A stretch of 14,552 bases of DNA from JALUUH01 sp964636675 (GTDB lineage Bacteria; Pseudomonadota; Gammaproteobacteria; S012-40): positions 1-14,552 of the forward strand of contig CAZWUO010000079.1 of the NCBI GenBank assembly GCA_964636675.1. The letters are read 5' to 3'. Of this stretch, positions 11,887 to 14,552 are shown piece after piece. Every line of letters starts with the position of its first letter. Position 1 is the stretch's first letter. A program made the translations under genes and the position numbers. Below the pieces are notes generated by a model, which saw nothing but the letters and a program-made list of their open reading frames with translations, did not search any database and was not told the DNA's origin.

Positions 11887-13650
11887 ATGTCTAAACACAA
11901 TTTCGATTTAAACAATGGTTTTGCCGTTTATCGCCATTTATTAAGTTATGTAAAGCCTTATTGGGGAGCTTTTGTTTTTGCGATAATTGGGATGGTCATT
12001 GTAGCAGCGACCGAACCTGCGTTCGCTGCATTGATGAAACCCTTACTCGATGGCACCTTTGTGGAGCAAGATCCGTATTGGGTTAAGGTCATTCCATTTT
12101 TGATTATTGGGGTATTTGTCGTTCGTGGTATTGGCAGTTTCTTTGTCAATTATTGCATGGCTTGGGTGAGTCGCCATGTTATTAAAGATCTGCGTAACGA
12201 GATGTTTGAGCAGTTTCTCAATTTACCCGCGCGGTTTTATGATAAGAATGCTTCCGGACAGCTTATTTCAAAACTTATTTTTGATGTCGAGCAAATAGCG
12301 AATGCATCCAGTCGGGTATTAACCTTATTAATCCAAGATTCACTGACCTTAATCGGACTATTGGCTTGGATGTTTTATTTGAACTGGCAGTTGTCATTGT
12401 TATTTTTAATCCTTGGGCCGGTAATGGGAGTGCTGATTATTTTTGTCAACAAACGTTTGCGTAAAATCAGTAAGCGTATTCAACATTCTATGGGAGATGT
12501 TACCCATGTTGCGCAAGAGACTATTGAAGCCCATCGAGTGATAAAAATATTTGGTGGTCAAGAGAATGAAGCAAAAAAATTTTCCCATGTTAATGAATAT
12601 AATCGACAGCAAAATATGAAGGTTGTGGTAACGAATTCCATCAGTGTGCCAGTTGTGCAATTATTGGCCGCTATTTTATTGGGAGTGATTGTGTTTTTGG
12701 CGACTAGCCCCGAGTTTAGAGACACTATTACGGTAGGAAGTTTCATGTCTTTAATTGCGGCGATGTTACTTTTGTTGCCGCCCTTAAAACGCATCATGAG
12801 TGTCAATGCTGAATTGCAGCGTGGCATAGTGGCTTCACAAAGCGTATTTGGTTTTATCGCCGAAAGCAAAGAGCTGGATAAGGGTGAAGAACAGTTGGCA
12901 AACGTGCATGGAGCCGTGCGTTATAACGACATCACTTTTCGCTATGATGATGAAAAAGGCGATGTGCTGACGCATGTAAGTTTTGCAATTGGTGTAGGGG
13001 AAAGCGTCGCATTTGTTGGGCGCTCGGGCAGTGGAAAGTCTACGATTGCAAGTTTGTTGCCGCGTTTTTATAATATTGAGCAGGGTTCTATTACCATTGA
13101 TGGGCAGGATATTCAGCAGATAAAGCTGCGCGACTTGCGAGGCTCTATTGCCTTGGTGAGTCAAGATATTAGGCTGTTTAATGATACGATATTGCACAAT
13201 ATTGCTTATGGAAATTCGAGTGAGGTTGATGAGCAAGCCGTTATCCAAGCGGCAAAAATGGCTTATGCTTGGGAGTTTATTGAGGATTTACCCTTAGGTT
13301 TGCAGACCGTGGTAGGCGAGCATGGGGTTTTACTTTCTGGTGGGCAAAGACAACGCATTGCAATCGCACGAGCAATTTTAAAAGATGCTCCTATCTTAAT
13401 TCTGGATGAAGCAACGTCTGCACTGGATTCTGAATCCGAACGATTTATTCAAGCGGCACTCGAAGATTTAATGAAAAATAGAACGACCTTGGTTATTGCT
13501 CATCGTTTATCTACGATTGAAAATGTCGATAAAATAATCGTCCTTGATCGCGGACGCATTGTTGAAGAGGGCTCACATAAGGAACTTATAGCAAAAGGGA
13601 AATATTATACCTCTTTATACAATCTTCAATTTAATCTCGACGCGAATTAA
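11887..13650 (+). CDS. msbA: Lipid A export ABC transporter MsbA (ATP-binding/permease)
   Basis: MsbA flips core-lipid A from the inner to the outer leaflet of the inner membrane, an essential step of lipopolysaccharide transport; it works as a homodimer. The 587 residues match the family (582 in E. coli). Six membrane helices lie in residues 25-305, then the nucleotide-binding domain: Walker A GRSGSGKST (378-386), Q-loop Gln426, signature LSGGQRQR (483-490), Walker B ILILD with catalytic Glu508, and H-loop His539. All are intact. The segment AWVSRHVIKDLRNEMFEQFLNLPARFYDKNASGQLISKL (92-130) is typical of MsbA rather than other half-transporters. The ribosome-binding site is weak (AGGA, 12 nt away). 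lpxK, usually next, is missing; the 3' end overlaps norM on the other strand by 20 bp. Confidence 0.93.
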   Translation: MSKHNFDLNNGFAVYRHLLSYVKPYWGAFVFAIIGMVIVAATEPAFAALMKPLLDGTFVEQDPYWVKVIPFLIIGVFVVRGIGSFFVNYCMAWVSRHVIKDLRNEMFEQFLNLPARFYDKNASGQLISKLIFDVEQIANASSRVLTLLIQDSLTLIGLLAWMFYLNWQLSLLFLILGPVMGVLIIFVNKRLRKISKRIQHSMGDVTHVAQETIEAHRVIKIFGGQENEAKKFSHVNEYNRQQNMKVVVTNSISVPVVQLLAAILLGVIVFLATSPEFRDTITVGSFMSLIAAMLLLLPPLKRIMSVNAELQRGIVASQSVFGFIAESKELDKGEEQLANVHGAVRYNDITFRYDDEKGDVLTHVSFAIGVGESVAFVGRSGSGKSTIASLLPRFYNIEQGSITIDGQDIQQIKLRDLRGSIALVSQDIRLFNDTILHNIAYGNSSEVDEQAVIQAAKMAYAWEFIEDLPLGLQTVVGEHGVLLSGGQRQRIAIARAILKDAPILILDEATSALDSESERFIQAALEDLMKNRTTLVIAHRLSTIENVDKIIVLDRGRIVEEGSHKELIAKGKYYTSLYNLQFNLDAN

Positions 13651-14552
13651 GATGACGTGCGCTCACGGTAAAAAAGCGTCCGACGAGGAGTATGGAGGCG
13701 ATTCCGAGTCCGACGGTCAATCCCAGCCAAAAACCTACGGCCCCTAGCTCATTACCCCACCACGAGGTGAGGCCGAGGATGTAACCTAGTGGTAATCCAA
13801 CCCCCCAGTATGCAATCAGTACCACGTAAAATGCGAAGCGAGTATCTTTATATCCGCGTAGGATGCCTGTGGACGTAACTTGTAAGGCATCAGAAAATTG
13901 AAAAATTGCGGCAAAAAAAAGTAATTTGACCGCAAGCGCTTGCACCGCTAAATCGTTGCTATAAATTATTGCGATTTCTTTTGATGCCACTAAGATGAGT
14001 ACAGAAAACAGGGCGGCTGAGACTAAGGTGAGTACAAGACCAATCAATCCAATATAGCGTGCCGTTTGTGGCTGTCCCTTGCCAAGGTAATAACCGCAAC
14101 GTATGGTGAGTGCCAGCGAAAGGCTAAGTGGTATCATGAACAACACCGATATCACCGACATGGCGACTTGATGCCCGGCGACAATAGTACTGCCTAATTT
14201 GGCAAGAAATAATGCAATAAAGGTAAACATTGACGATTCAATCAAGAATGCAATACCGATAGGGATGCCTAAATGCAGCAACTCCTTAATTTTTTGTTTG
14301 TTGGGGCCTTGCCAGTTTAAATGCCAGCCAATTGGTGCGAGTTTTTTATTTCTGAGTGTCATCCATAACATGACGATACACTCTAAAATAAGTACGATGG
14401 CGGTAGCTACGCCACAGCCACTGCCGCCCATTTCTGGGAACCCTAATTTTCCGTAAACGAAGATATAGTTTAAGGGTATGTTGATCAATAAGGCGAGAAA
14501 GCTCGTTATTAAAAAAGGTCGAGTGAGGTGGGCGCCTTCGTTGAGACTGCGT
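13631..14552 (-). CDS. norM: NorM-type MATE family multidrug efflux protein, C-terminal part
   Basis: A MATE transporter, exporting cationic drugs or metabolites in exchange for sodium or protons across the inner membrane. The frame stays open to the right edge, so the real start is outside the window; the codon at 14488 is an internal TTG, not the start. The visible 307 residues are about two thirds of the usual 450-470. The upstream part reads RSLNEGAHLTRPFLITSFL, leading into INIPLNYIFVYGKLGFPEMGGSGCGVATA, a hallmark of NorM/MdtK proteins. Further membrane helices follow, with ESSMFTFIALFLAKLG, HQVAMSVISVLFMIPLSLSLALTIRCGYYLG and QFSDALQVTSTGILRGYKDTRFAFY, all family features. The polar tail is short (ARHLNSRRD). 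The stop lies inside the last msbA codons. Confidence 0.92.
   Translation of the reverse strand, partial: RSLNEGAHLTRPFLITSFLALLINIPLNYIFVYGKLGFPEMGGSGCGVATAIVLILECIVMLWMTLRNKKLAPIGWHLNWQGPNKQKIKELLHLGIPIGIAFLIESSMFTFIALFLAKLGSTIVAGHQVAMSVISVLFMIPLSLSLALTIRCGYYLGKGQPQTARYIGLIGLVLTLVSAALFSVLILVASKEIAIIYSNDLAVQALAVKLLFFAAIFQFSDALQVTSTGILRGYKDTRFAFYVVLIAYWGVGLPLGYILGLTSWWGNELGAVGFWLGLTVGLGIASILLVGRFFTVSARHLNSRRD

Noticed and set aside
14199..14456. 85-codon plus-strand ORF inside norM
   Set aside because: It is a shadow of the norM membrane-protein frame, which matches NorM hallmarks.

Overview
The window looks like chromosomal DNA of a moderately AT-rich Gammaproteobacterium. The best pointer is the block comEC, exbB, exbD, msbA, which follows the order known from this class (Pseudomonas and Legionella relatives carry comEC-exbB-exbD next to lipid A genes), together with a NorM-type MATE transporter and a HutH-type histidine ammonia-lyase. 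I cannot place it to genus from sequence alone.

Layout. Positions 1-1256 hold the 3' part of hutH, which ends in an intrinsic terminator and converges on an ArsR-family repressor gene (1652-1299, minus). From about 1650 to 8390 the DNA is visibly more A/T-rich and sparsely coded. It carries single genes with their own signals: a small exported protein (1949-2326), a lysine-rich coiled-coil protein (2441-3082), a tryptophan-rich exported protein with an attenuator-like leader (3542-4177), a membrane-bound GAF hybrid histidine kinase (4463-6820), a LolA-like exported protein on the minus strand (7690-6878), and a small membrane protein (8197-7937, minus). From 8394 to 13650 is a tight plus-strand block comEC-exbB-exbD-msbA. 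Its end overlaps by 20 bp with norM, which runs in from the right edge on the minus strand.

How the genes work together. The right-hand block is envelope-oriented: DNA uptake channel, proton-driven ExbBD-type motor and lipid A flippase, probably sharing transcripts. lpxK, the usual downstream partner of msbA in this neighbourhood, is absent here. The middle genes show no shared pathway. Three encode exported proteins and two encode membrane proteins, so the region reads as accessory envelope and periplasm functions plus one sensor kinase without an adjacent response regulator or HPt gene.

The most notable non-coding signals are: two near-identical 25-bp operator-like elements 41 bp apart at the arsR start; a leader before the tryptophan-rich protein gene in which two mutually exclusive hairpins can be drawn, one of them a terminator; a long-stem terminator after that gene; and a good sigma70 promoter for the LolA-like gene. 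I found no tRNA, rRNA, CRISPR array, insertion sequence or integrase. I see no clearly new multi-gene system; the strongest candidates for novelty are the attenuator-like leader and the three unfamiliar proteins of the middle region.
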